Origin: JADGHX01 sp963837755
Lineage (GTDB): Bacteria > Pseudomonadota > Gammaproteobacteria > Steroidobacterales > Steroidobacteraceae
NCBI GenBank assembly: GCA_963837755.1
Contig: CAWIOP010000001.1
Location: 1,488,001-1,552,000 of the forward strand
Length of the DNA stretch: 64,000 bases
Direction: 5' to 3'
Under the pieces are notes generated by a model. The model ran no database searches. It was not told the DNA's origin and saw only the letters and a list, made by a program, of their open reading frames with translations. Of the stretch, positions 1 through 7,953 are shown piece after piece. A program made the translations under genes and the position numbers. Within the stretch, counting starts at the first letter, position 1. Each line of letters begins with the position of its first letter.

Positions 1-1307
1 GGCCGGTCCGCCCGCTCCAGCATGCGCAACTCGCGCTGCGCGACCGGGATCTTGATGCCGCGCTGCTTGAACACCTTCCAGATGGCGCGGTTCACGTCCG
101 AGCGCACGTTGTTCACGCCGTTCATCGGGTCCGCGATCCAGAAGCGCACTTCGAGGCGCATGCCGTAGTCCTCGAAGCTCATGAGCCGGGTTACGGGCCC
201 GGGGTCGCGCAGGATGCGCGGGTGGCCCGCCGTGGCGTCGAGCAGCGCCTGCAGCGCCCCTTCGGGGTCGTCGTCGTAGCTGATCATCACGGGCAGGCGC
301 AGGCGCACCCGCTGGTCCGAATAGCTCCAGTTGATGACGGTGTTGGTGATGAAATTCTGGTTTGGCACCAGCGTCTCGACACCGTCGCGATCGCGCACGA
401 CGACATAGCGCCCGCGCAGCTCCTGCACCCAGCCAAAGTTCTCGGTGCTGGTGCCTGTGTGGCCGGTGAAGCTGATGACATCCCCGGGCTTGATGGATTT
501 ATCCATGAGCAGCACGAAGCCGCTCACGAAATTGCTGGCGATGGCCTGCAGGCCGAAACCGATGGCGAGGCCGATGGCGCCGGTGAGCACGTTGAGCGTG
601 GTCACATCCACGCCCGCGGCGTTGATGCCGAGCAGGATGCCGACGCCGACGAGGAAGAAATAGGAGAACTTGGAGATGCCGATGCGCGTGGAGACGGCGA
701 GCGCCTCCACTTTCATGATCCGGCGCTCGATGGTGCGCGCGATCAGCGAGGTGATCACCATGAACGCCGAAACCACCACGACGCTCTTGACCAGCGCCCA
801 GAGACTGAACTGCGTCTTGCCGGGGATGAGGTCGATCCTGTCGAGCGTGGTCTCGGCAAAGTCGAACCAGCCCAGCAGCTCGAAGCCCACGAGCAGCCAG
901 ATGAGGAAGGTGAGACGGTTCTCCCAGCCGCTGATCCAGCTGGTTCCGCCCAGCGACAGCCGCAGCAGGTAGACGCCGAAGCGCACGATGATGAGCGCCA
1001 CCGTGAGCTGAAGGGCCGTGTCCACCACGGCCGTGTGCATGCCGGCCCAGTTGAGCGTGGCGCGCACCAGTGCCACCACCACCAGCGCCAGGAAGAACGG
1101 CGCCACCTGCACCGCGCCTTCCAGCACTTTCGCCCCGGTGGATGCTTCTGCGCCCGGTGGCGCATGCCGCTTGTGCCACTTGCGCACGACATGCGCACCG
1201 GCAATCGCGATCAGGCTCGCGATGACGATGGCGATGACTTCCGCCAGGACCTCGGGCGATGCAACCGTGACGAAAAAGCTTTTGAGGGCGCTGTCGGCGC
1301 TATCCAT
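1..1307 (-). CDS. MscS-family mechanosensitive ion channel, C-terminus cut by window edge
   Basis: The minus-strand frame stays open from ATG at 1307 to base 1, giving 435 residues and no stop, so the gene continues outside the window. Hydrophobic segments lie near residues 20-38, 66-86, 98-116, 132-148, 170-190 and 214-262. The last carries the MscS pore-helix signature GLAIGFGLQAIASNFVSGF (about 246-264), followed by the cytoplasmic beta-domain motif DKSIKPGDVI. The extra N-terminal helices make it an MscM/YnaI-like larger homologue rather than minimal MscS. The family releases solutes on hypo-osmotic shock. No frameshift is seen. Confidence 0.9.
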   Translation of the reverse strand, partial: MDSADSALKSFFVTVASPEVLAEVIAIVIASLIAIAGAHVVRKWHKRHAPPGAEASTGAKVLEGAVQVAPFFLALVVVALVRATLNWAGMHTAVVDTALQLTVALIIVRFGVYLLRLSLGGTSWISGWENRLTFLIWLLVGFELLGWFDFAETTLDRIDLIPGKTQFSLWALVKSVVVVSAFMVITSLIARTIERRIMKVEALAVSTRIGISKFSYFFLVGVGILLGINAAGVDVTTLNVLTGAIGLAIGFGLQAIASNFVSGFVLLMDKSIKPGDVISFTGHTGTSTENFGWVQELRGRYVVVRDRDGVETLVPNQNFITNTVINWSYSDQRVRLRLPVMISYDDDPEGALQALLDATAGHPRILRDPGPVTRLMSFEDYGMRLEVRFWIADPMNGVNNVRSDVNRAIWKVFKQRGIKIPVAQRELRMLERADR

Positions 1308-1352
1308 GGGATCCGTTGCGGGCGGGTCGGCGCGGCTCTGCCACGAGCCGCG

Positions 1353-1577
1353 TCAGGCGTTCAGGTCCGGGATGAGCTGGCTCTCGAGGCGCGTGATCTG
1401 GTCCTTCAGCATCAGCTTGCGTTTCTTCAGGCGCTTCATCTGCAGCTCATCGGTGTTGATGTCCATCGACAGGCGCATGATGACCTCATCGAGATCCCGA
1501 TGCTCGATGCGAAGGTTGCGCAGCTTCTCGAAGTTGCGGAACAGCTCGCGGTCGACGTTGTCTTCAATTTCCGCCAT
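1353..1577 (-). CDS. DUF465 / YdcH-family small protein
   Basis: A 74-residue, highly charged, probably all-helical protein. It has the DUF465 pattern: an N-terminal helix ending in HRDLDEVI, then the basic stretch MKRLKKRKLMLKDQI. The family is usually 65-85 residues and forms a helical hairpin; its biochemical role is unknown. It lies 45 nt upstream of the mscS-like gene on the same strand, so the two may be co-transcribed. Confidence 0.85.
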   Translation of the reverse strand: MAEIEDNVDRELFRNFEKLRNLRIEHRDLDEVIMRLSMDINTDELQMKRLKKRKLMLKDQITRLESQLIPDLNA

Positions 1578-1759
1578 GACGCAAGTGGGGACTCGCGGTC
1601 TCTCCCAGGTGACTTCAGGGCCAGCTTGGCTGGCGCATGCGACCGCCCTTTTCTCAGGCGGGGCCGTAGCTTAGCGAACCGGGTGGGTCGGCGCCACGGG
1701 CCGCTATGATACGCGCCCATGAGCTGCATCCCGATGCTCAATTCAATGACTGAGGCGGC

Positions 1760-2449
1760 ATGACCGATCAGACCCTGTCGTCCACTGGACCCAATGCGCC
1801 CCGCCCCGACTGGGACCGCATCGACACCGTGCTGCTCGATCTCGATGGCACGCTGCTCGATCTGGCCTTCGACACCTATTTCTGGTGGCATCACATCCCC
1901 ACCGTGTATGGCGCGTCGCGGTCGCTGGGCACCGACCAGGCGCGGGAGCAGCTCAAGCCTCGATTCAAGGCCCGCGAAGGCACGCTCGACTGGTACTGCG
2001 TGCATTACTGGAGCCGCGAGCTGGGCCTCGATGTGCCCGCGCTCAAGCGGGCCGCCGGCGAGCGCATTGGCTGGCTGCCGGGGGCGGAGGACTTCCTCAA
2101 GCGCCTGCGCGCGCGCGGCAAGCGAGTGGTGCTCATGACCAACGCGCACCCGGAAGCGTTGCGGATCAAGGATGAGCGCACCGGCGTCACGCGCTACTTC
2201 GATGCCGTCCACAGCTCCCACTCCTTCGGCGCGCCAAAGGAGAACCCGCGGTTCTGGGAGGCCGTGCAGGCCGTCGAGCGGTTCGACCGGGCCCGGTCGA
2301 TGTTCGTGGATGACAGCCTGCCCGTGCTGCGCGCGGCGCGCGGGGCCGGCATTCGCTGGATCTACGCGGTGCGCCGGCCAGACAGCTCAGGCGCGCCGCG
2401 AGCTCACGAGGAATTTCCGGCCACGGATGCCGTTGCCGACCTGGGCTGA
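1760..2449 (+). CDS. yrfG: HAD-family GMP/IMP nucleotidase (YrfG type)
   Basis: 229 residues. HAD motif I is LLDLDGTLLDL, with the nucleophile and general acid at about D27 and D29. Motif II is LMTNAHP and motif IV is FVDDSLPVL. The stretches DLAFDTYFW, LDWYCVHYWS and SFGAPKENPRFW match E. coli YrfG closely, which dephosphorylates GMP and IMP. ATG at 1760 follows a weak GAGG. The gene is divergent from the YdcH-like gene and convergent with rhlB. Exact substrate is inferred from homology. Confidence 0.88.
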   Translation: MTDQTLSSTGPNAPRPDWDRIDTVLLDLDGTLLDLAFDTYFWWHHIPTVYGASRSLGTDQAREQLKPRFKAREGTLDWYCVHYWSRELGLDVPALKRAAGERIGWLPGAEDFLKRLRARGKRVVLMTNAHPEALRIKDERTGVTRYFDAVHSSHSFGAPKENPRFWEAVQAVERFDRARSMFVDDSLPVLRAARGAGIRWIYAVRRPDSSGAPRAHEEFPATDAVADLG

Positions 2450-2521
2450 CGGCAGCGCTCGCCAGCGCCGCGGCCGGCACTTCGCGCTGACGGTTGGCTG
2501 AGCCACTCCGCCAGCGCGCCA

Positions 2522-3865
2522 TCAGCGTCGTGGGCCGTGCTGTCGCGAGCCCTGGCTGGACCCGGAACCTTGCCGGCCACCCCCACTGCTGCCGCCCCGG
2601 CGTGGGGGCGGACGACGCCCACCGCCGCCGCCGCCGCGAGGGCGGCCGCCCGGCCGGTGCGCGTGCTCGATGTGTGCCCCGGCCTTTACATCGGTGGCCA
2701 GCAGCTCTTTCCCGATGGGTGCGGAGGGCACCTTGTGGCCGATGTATTCCTCGATCTCCGGCAGCGACACCGCGTATTCCTCGCAGGCGAAGCTGATTGC
2801 GTCGCCTTCCGCGCCGGCGCGCGCGGTGCGGCCGATGCGGTGCACGTAGTCCGGGGCGTCTTGCGGCAGGTCGTAGTTGAAGACGTGGCTCACGTCCGGA
2901 ATGTGAAGGCCGCGTGACGCTACGTCTGTGCCGATGAGCACTGCGAGGTCGCCGTTGTGGAAGTCCCTCAGGAAACGCAGCCGTTTCGCCTGCGGCACGT
3001 CGCCCGACAGCGCCTGGGCGTGGAAGCCATTGGCGTTGAGGGCGGATTCCAGCCGCTCCGCGGCGCGCTTGGTGTTCACGAACACCATGGTGCGGCGGGC
3101 CTCGAACTGGCGCAGCAGGCCGATGAGCAACGGCAGCTTCTCTTCCATCGACGGGTAGTACATGAGCTGCCGCACACGATCGACCGTCATCTTGTCGGGC
3201 TCGATGCGCACGAGCTCCGGGTTGTTCATGTGCTCGTATGCGAGCTCGAGCACGCGATGCGACAGCGTCGCGGAGAACATCATGGACAGGCGCTGTTCGG
3301 GGTGCGGCAGGCGACGCAGGATGTAGCGGATATCGGCAATGAAGCCGAGATCGAACATGCGATCGGCTTCATCGAGCACCAGCACCTGCGCATGGCGCAT
3401 GTCGAACACGCGCTGCTTCAGGTAGTCGATGAGGCGGCCGGGCGTGCCGATGAGCACGTCGACGCCATCCGAGACCTGCTTGCGCTGTTTTTCATAATCG
3501 ACGCCGCCGTACACCACGGCGTTCTTCAGACCCGTATGTTTACCGAGTATCTCCGCGTCGTTGAAAATCTGCACCGCGAGCTCGCGCGTGGGCGCGACGA
3601 CGATGGCACGGATCGAGCTTGGGCTTCGGCTCGCAGGCGCGGGGTTCTTCAGCAGCGTCTGGTAGAGCGCGACGAGGAACGCCGCGGTCTTGCCGGTGCC
3701 GGTCTGCGCTTGCCCCGCCACGTCTTTTCCCGCGAGCGCAATGGGCAGCGTCTGCGCCTGAATGGGCGTGCAATTGTGGAATCCGGCGTCGTGGATGCCT
3801 CGTGCCAGCGACGGCACGAGGTTCAGCGATTCAAAGCTTGTCAAACTGGTATGGCTTTCACTCAT
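2522..3865 (-). CDS. rhlB: DEAD-box ATP-dependent RNA helicase RhlB
   Basis: 447 residues from ATG 3865; a TTG one codon upstream is also open. Motifs in order: Q-motif (CTPIQAQTLP), Walker A AQTGTGKT (53-60), PTRELA, GTPGRL, the DEAD box in VLDEADRMFDLGF, SAT, and the helicase C domain with VHRIGRTAR. The C-terminus is a glycine/arginine-rich tail, as in RhlB proteins that bind RNA and the RNase E degradosome. RhlB unwinds RNA during decay. It is divergent from trxA-rho across about 270 bp; the rhlB-trxA-rho neighbourhood matches E. coli. Confidence 0.93.
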   Translation of the reverse strand: MSESHTSLTSFESLNLVPSLARGIHDAGFHNCTPIQAQTLPIALAGKDVAGQAQTGTGKTAAFLVALYQTLLKNPAPASRSPSSIRAIVVAPTRELAVQIFNDAEILGKHTGLKNAVVYGGVDYEKQRKQVSDGVDVLIGTPGRLIDYLKQRVFDMRHAQVLVLDEADRMFDLGFIADIRYILRRLPHPEQRLSMMFSATLSHRVLELAYEHMNNPELVRIEPDKMTVDRVRQLMYYPSMEEKLPLLIGLLRQFEARRTMVFVNTKRAAERLESALNANGFHAQALSGDVPQAKRLRFLRDFHNGDLAVLIGTDVASRGLHIPDVSHVFNYDLPQDAPDYVHRIGRTARAGAEGDAISFACEEYAVSLPEIEEYIGHKVPSAPIGKELLATDVKAGAHIEHAHRPGGRPRGGGGGGRRPPPRRGGSSGGGRQGSGSSQGSRQHGPRR

Positions 3866-4135
3866 CAATGGGCCGATTGCATGGTTGATGTTCCCGGGAG
3901 GACTTGAAAAAGCGGATAGGAAGCGCTACAAAGTGACTCAACAAGGCGGGCATTCACACCCGCACTCAGATTCCCAGATTCCGACTCCCTAAGGCTAAAC
4001 ACCTCGTAGTGTAACCGTTTGACGGGTGACTCTGGCACGGCTTTTTGCCCGGCCATCCCCTTCGACGACCGTCCCTCGAGCGGCCTGTCTCCCAATCCCT
4101 TTCCCAGTCCCTATCTCCACCGGAGGTTAAACCGC

Positions 4136-4465
4136 GTGAGTAGCCCGCATATCGTGCACACCACGGATGCCACATTCTCCCAGGACGTCCTGAAGTCCGA
4201 AAAGCCTGTGCTTCTGGATTTCTGGGCCGAATGGTGCGGCCCCTGCAAGATGATCGCACCCATCCTGGACGAAATTGCCACCGAATACAGCGACAAGATC
4301 AAGGTGGCCAAGCTGAATATCGACGAGAACCCCCAGACGCCGCCCAAGTTCGGCATCCGCGGGATTCCCACGCTTATTCTCTTCAAGAACGGCACAGTCG
4401 AGGCCCAGAAAGTCGGAGCGGTGTCCAAATCCCAGCTCTCGGCTTTCCTGGACACCAACCTGTGA
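4136..4465 (+). CDS. trxA: Thioredoxin 1
   Basis: GTG at 4136 is chosen because a strong GGAGG (4122-4126) sits about nine bases upstream and because it gives 109 residues, the standard TrxA length. The active site WCGPC is at residues 33-37 within LDFWAEWCGPCKM. The conserved cis-proline is in IRGIPTLILF. It is a cytoplasmic dithiol reductant for ribonucleotide reductase, PAPS reductase and DsbD. The stop overlaps a GTG in the rho frame, suggesting coupled translation. Confidence 0.95.
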   Translation: MSSPHIVHTTDATFSQDVLKSEKPVLLDFWAEWCGPCKMIAPILDEIATEYSDKIKVAKLNIDENPQTPPKFGIRGIPTLILFKNGTVEAQKVGAVSKSQLSAFLDTNL

Positions 4466-5934
4466 GGGGCTACCTGGGAAATCAGGGCCGTAACCGGCCC
4501 AGCAAGGGCCCGCGCCACGGTGGTGGCGGTGGTGGCGGCGGCATGCGCGATGGAAACCGGGACAACCGGGGCAACGCTGGCCGTCAGGACGAGATGATGC
4601 ACGAGCCGGAGCCGTTCGACGCGAGCGACGACTCGGAGATCATCAGCCCGGCGGAGCTGACGCTATCGCGCAGCTCGATGAACCTCACGGAGCTCAAGTC
4701 CAAGCCGATTCACGAGCTCGTCAAGGTTGCCGAGTCCATGGGCCTGGAGAGCCTCGCCCGCTCGCGCAAGCAGGACATCATCTTCTCGATCCTCAAGGCG
4801 CACGCGCGCCAGGGCGAGAACATCTACGGCGACGGGGTGCTCGAGATTCTGCAGGACGGCTTCGGCTTCCTGCGCTCGGCGGATGGCTCCTACCTTGCGG
4901 GCCCCGACGACATCTACGTGAGCCCGAGCCAGATCCGCCGCTTCAACCTGCGCACGGGCGACACCATCTCGGGCCTCATCCGCCCGCCGAAAGATGGCGA
5001 GCGCTACTTCGCGTTGCTGAAGGTCGGCGAGATCAATTACGACTCCCCGGACAGCTCGCGCAACAAGGTGCTGTTCGAGAATCTCACGCCGTTTCACCCG
5101 ACCAAGCGGCTGAAGCTCGAGCGCGGCAACGGGTCGACCGAAGACCTCACGGCGCGCACCATCGATCTCGTCGCGCCCATCGGCAAGGGCCAGCGCGGCC
5201 TCATCGTCTCCCCGCCGAAGGCCGGCAAGACGATGCTGCTGCAGAACATCGCCACGGCGATCACCCACAATCACCCGGAAGTCATCCTCATCGTGCTGCT
5301 CATCGACGAGCGGCCGGAGGAAGTCACCGAGATGCAGCGTACGGTGAAGGGCGAAGTGGTCTCGTCCACGTTCGACGAGCCGGCGGCGCGTCACGTGCAG
5401 GTGGCCGAGATGGTCATCGAGAAGGCCAAGCGCCTGGTCGAGCACAAGAAAGACGTGGTCATTCTGCTCGACTCCATCACGCGGCTTGCGCGCGCCTACA
5501 ACACCGTGATTCCCTCCTCGGGCAAGGTGTTGACGGGTGGCGTGGATGCGAATGCGCTGCAGCGTCCGAAGCGCTTCTTCGGCGCGGCTCGCAACATCGA
5601 AGAGGGCGGCAGCCTCACCATCCTGGCCACGGCACTCATCGACACGGGGTCCAAGATGGACGACGTGATCTACGAAGAGTTCAAGGGCACGGGTAACAGT
5701 GAAATTCACCTGGATCGCCGCATCTCCGAGAAGCGCGTGTTCCCGGCGGTGAACATCAACCGCTCCGGCACGCGTAAGGAAGAGCTGATCACCGACCAGG
5801 GCGAGCTCGCGAAGATGTGGATCCTGCGCAAGCTGCTGCATCCGATGGATGAGCTCGCGGCCATCGAATTCCTGCTCGACAAGATGAAAGATACGAAGTC
5901 GAACAGCGAGTTCTTCGAGGCGATGAAGCGCTGA
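4462..5934 (+). CDS. rho: Transcription termination factor Rho with N-terminal extension
   Basis: RNA-dependent hexameric helicase/ATPase. The conserved core begins at ATG 4678 (MNLTELKSKP, as in E. coli) and is 418 residues. It contains the cold-shock-like RNA-binding domain, Walker A PPKAGKT, Walker B VVILLDSITRLARAYN and the Q-loop region. The frame stays open upstream to GTG 4462, which overlaps the trxA stop. That adds 72 residues: a Gly/Arg-rich block then an acidic block, with codon use like the core. I therefore favour 4462; ATG 4543 and ATG 4678 are alternatives. No clear ribosome binding site was found for any of the three. Confidence 0.92.
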   Translation: MRGYLGNQGRNRPSKGPRHGGGGGGGGMRDGNRDNRGNAGRQDEMMHEPEPFDASDDSEIISPAELTLSRSSMNLTELKSKPIHELVKVAESMGLESLARSRKQDIIFSILKAHARQGENIYGDGVLEILQDGFGFLRSADGSYLAGPDDIYVSPSQIRRFNLRTGDTISGLIRPPKDGERYFALLKVGEINYDSPDSSRNKVLFENLTPFHPTKRLKLERGNGSTEDLTARTIDLVAPIGKGQRGLIVSPPKAGKTMLLQNIATAITHNHPEVILIVLLIDERPEEVTEMQRTVKGEVVSSTFDEPAARHVQVAEMVIEKAKRLVEHKKDVVILLDSITRLARAYNTVIPSSGKVLTGGVDANALQRPKRFFGAARNIEEGGSLTILATALIDTGSKMDDVIYEEFKGTGNSEIHLDRRISEKRVFPAVNINRSGTRKEELITDQGELAKMWILRKLLHPMDELAAIEFLLDKMKDTKSNSEFFEAMKR

Positions 5935-5993
5935 GCGGATAGCGCTCAGCGCGGGCGGTCTTCAAAATCGGCGCGCTTCGCGCCGCTATTGGA

Positions 5994-6022
5994 AACGGGG
6001 TTCGCGCTTGGCGAATCCCGTT
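5994..6022 (+). terminator. Stem-loop downstream of rho
   Basis: An imperfect inverted repeat (AACGGGGTTCGC paired with GGCGAATCCCGTT) lies 60 bases after the rho stop. A shorter GGCGCG/CGCGCC hairpin precedes it near 5970. There is no T-run, so intrinsic termination is uncertain; it may be an RNA 3'-end stabiliser. Confidence 0.35.
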
Positions 6023-6150
6023 GAGCCTGCGCACCGCAGGCCGTGAAAACGGTACCCAATCACACATCCATTCGTCGGGAAGCGGCGACTCTGGCGTGGC
6101 GCGGGCGCATGTAAGAAGATGCCGGCGCTTGTTTTGCCGGGAGTTTTCGC

Positions 6151-6999
6151 ATGCGCATCTGGCTCGCGGTGGTCGCGACGCTGTTCGTCAACGTTGCCTT
6201 CGCCCAGGAGCAGGCTTCACCGCCTGCGCGCGAGCTGCTGAAGCCGCCGAAGCAGCATCAGGTTGCGAGCCCCATAACCGATCGGTTCGCGCTGCGCGTC
6301 ACCTATTTCACGCCGACTGTCGACACCTTTCTGCGGCTCGACCGGCAGACCGGGCAGCCTGGCACCGAGCTGATCGTTGAGGACGATCTGGGCATGGAAG
6401 CGAAACCGACGCAGGCGCGTACGGAGATGACGTTCCGGCTGCGTGAGCGAAACCGGCTGCGCGTGGACTATTTCAAGCTCACGCGTTACGGCGACAAGGT
6501 TCTCACTCGCACGATCGCGTTCGGCGACCAGACGTTCCTCGTGAACGAGCGCGCGCAGACGCTGATCGACTGGCGGCAGCTCACGCTCACCTATACGCGC
6601 TCCCTCATGCGCTTCGAACGGTTCGAGCTCGGCGCGGGTCTGGGCATCAGCCTGCTCGAGACGCGCGCGCGAGGCGAGGTCACGGCGCGCAATGTCAGGG
6701 AATCGGAGGATGCGGTGGCGCCGTTTCCGACCTTCGCGCTCGATGCCACGTGGCGCATCTCAACGCGCTGGTCGCTGAACGCGCGCGGCCAGACGTTCAC
6801 GGCGAACAGGGATGACTTCGAAGGCTCACTCTCGGACTACCACGGCGACATCCAGTACCGGTGGCGCAAGAACTTCACGGTGGGGCTGGGCTACACGTCG
6901 CTTCGCATCGACGCATCCTCGACGTCGACAGACGATTTCCCCGGCCGGTTCGAGCAGGATATCTCCGGCCCGGAGTTTTTCGTCCGGGCCAGCTTCTAG
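6151..6999 (+). CDS. Predicted outer-membrane beta-barrel protein, unknown function
   Basis: 282 residues. A Sec signal peptide is visible (MRIWLAVVATLFVNVAFAQ, cleavage after AFA). The mature part alternates polar and hydrophobic residues in strand-length segments and ends in an aromatic (FFVRASF), both typical of OMP barrels assembled by BamA. ATG 6151 follows GGGAG. It resembles the small-barrel proteins often annotated only as outer membrane beta-barrel protein. No catalytic motif is seen. It sits alone between rho and a convergent small gene. Confidence 0.7.
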   Translation: MRIWLAVVATLFVNVAFAQEQASPPARELLKPPKQHQVASPITDRFALRVTYFTPTVDTFLRLDRQTGQPGTELIVEDDLGMEAKPTQARTEMTFRLRERNRLRVDYFKLTRYGDKVLTRTIAFGDQTFLVNERAQTLIDWRQLTLTYTRSLMRFERFELGAGLGISLLETRARGEVTARNVRESEDAVAPFPTFALDATWRISTRWSLNARGQTFTANRDDFEGSLSDYHGDIQYRWRKNFTVGLGYTSLRIDASSTSTDDFPGRFEQDISGPEFFVRASF

Positions 7000-7196
7000 G
7001 CCGCAGCGGCGAGGCCCTTCAGGGTTTGCGCCTGCCGGGCGTACTGGCGCCAGGCGTCGCGGGCGCGCGCGAGGCGCTTCCGCGAAGTCGTTGCATCTTC
7101 CAGCAACTCGAAGAATTCATTGCGCGCGAGCAGAGCCGCCGCGACGGACTTGCAATACTGCTGCGCGAGCCAGGAAACCGGTCTGTCCATCTTCAT
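6996..7196 (-). CDS. Small hypothetical protein
   Basis: 66 residues, helical and Ala/Arg-rich, with no recognised domain. Codon third positions are mostly G or C as in real genes here, which is the main support. Its stop overlaps the stop of the convergent barrel gene. There is no signal peptide or membrane segment. It could be spurious. Confidence 0.4.
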   Translation of the reverse strand: MKMDRPVSWLAQQYCKSVAAALLARNEFFELLEDATTSRKRLARARDAWRQYARQAQTLKGLAAAA

Positions 7197-7593
7197 CGCA
7201 TCGTCTCCCCAGGGTTGTTCGCGGACTCTCGTGAAGCCGCGAAGCGGGTCTCTTCAGCCATACCGTTGCAACGGCCGTGCCAATCCGAAAGGTCGGCCCT
7301 GACAGGGCGCGGCGGCACCGGGCGCGCCCGGGCGGCGCGCTGCAAGCCCAAGGCAGAGGCATTCCGACCGTTCGTGTGCGCATTCGGTGCAGCGGAGGGC
7401 CATCGCGGCCGCCGAATGCGGGCGAAGATTTCACGCCGTCGGGCCTGCCCCGGAAATGTTTGCAGCAAATGTAGGACAACGGGAGGGCGAGGACGCCCGG
7501 TTGCCTGATGGAACCGCATTCCGCCCTGATGGTTAATCACGTTGCCGGTGTGCGTGTGCTCCGGCGCAAACGTGACCGAGGTGGAGTTCACTC
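7197..7593. other. Intergenic region, no gene seen
   Basis: About 400 bp between divergent small genes. Only short broken frames occur. The last 20 bases hold a good ribosome binding site (GAGGTGGAG) for the next gene. I see no clear promoter or repeat. Confidence 0.6.
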
Positions 7594-7863
7594 ATGAACA
7601 TTCTGATCTGGCTGGTGATCGGTGGCGTGATCGGATGGCTCGCGAGCCTGGTGATGCGCACGAGTGGGCAGCAGGGGATCCTGTTGAATATCGTGGTCGG
7701 TGTCATCGGCGCGCTGCTGGGCGGCTGGCTCATCAGCCCGCTCGTGGGTGCGGGCACGATCAACTCCGGTGACCTGAGCATTGCCGGGCTTGGTGTGTCG
7801 TTCCTGGGCGCCGTCATTCTGCTCGCAATCGTCAACCTCTTCCGCCGCGGCCGCGTTCGCTAG
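7594..7863 (+). CDS. GlsB/YeaQ/YmgE-family stress-response membrane protein
   Basis: 89 residues with three glycine-rich transmembrane segments (about 3-19, 29-50 and 62-82) and a short basic tail, RRGRVR. The opening MNILIWLVIGGVIGWLAS is the family hallmark (transglycosylase-associated protein family, PF04226). Members are inner-membrane proteins induced by envelope or acid stress; molecular activity is unknown. A strong ribosome binding site precedes ATG 7594. Confidence 0.85.
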   Translation: MNILIWLVIGGVIGWLASLVMRTSGQQGILLNIVVGVIGALLGGWLISPLVGAGTINSGDLSIAGLGVSFLGAVILLAIVNLFRRGRVR

Positions 7864-7891
7864 AGCAGCAGACTGCGGGCGGATGGAGAAC

Positions 7892-7923
7892 GGGCGCCGG
7901 TGGCAGGAACGCTGCCGGCGCCC
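7892..7923. terminator. GC-rich stem-loop between convergent genes
   Basis: GGGCGCCGG pairs with CCGGCGCCC around a short interrupted loop, between the ends of the GlsB-like gene and the MFS-PlsC gene. The position suits a bidirectional transcription end, but there is no T-run on either side. Confidence 0.35.
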
Positions 7924-7953
7924 ACGGCTATTGTCGTCTCGTGATTCTTCGGC

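Noticed and set aside
222..1709. Long plus-strand open frame (495 codons) opposite the MscS gene
   Set aside because: It is the antisense shadow of a clear MscS protein; its translation is His/Asp/Arg-rich with no domain.
4018..4060. Possible sigma70 promoter for trxA (TTGACG near 4018)
   Set aside because: No acceptable -10 at the right distance; too weak to annotate.
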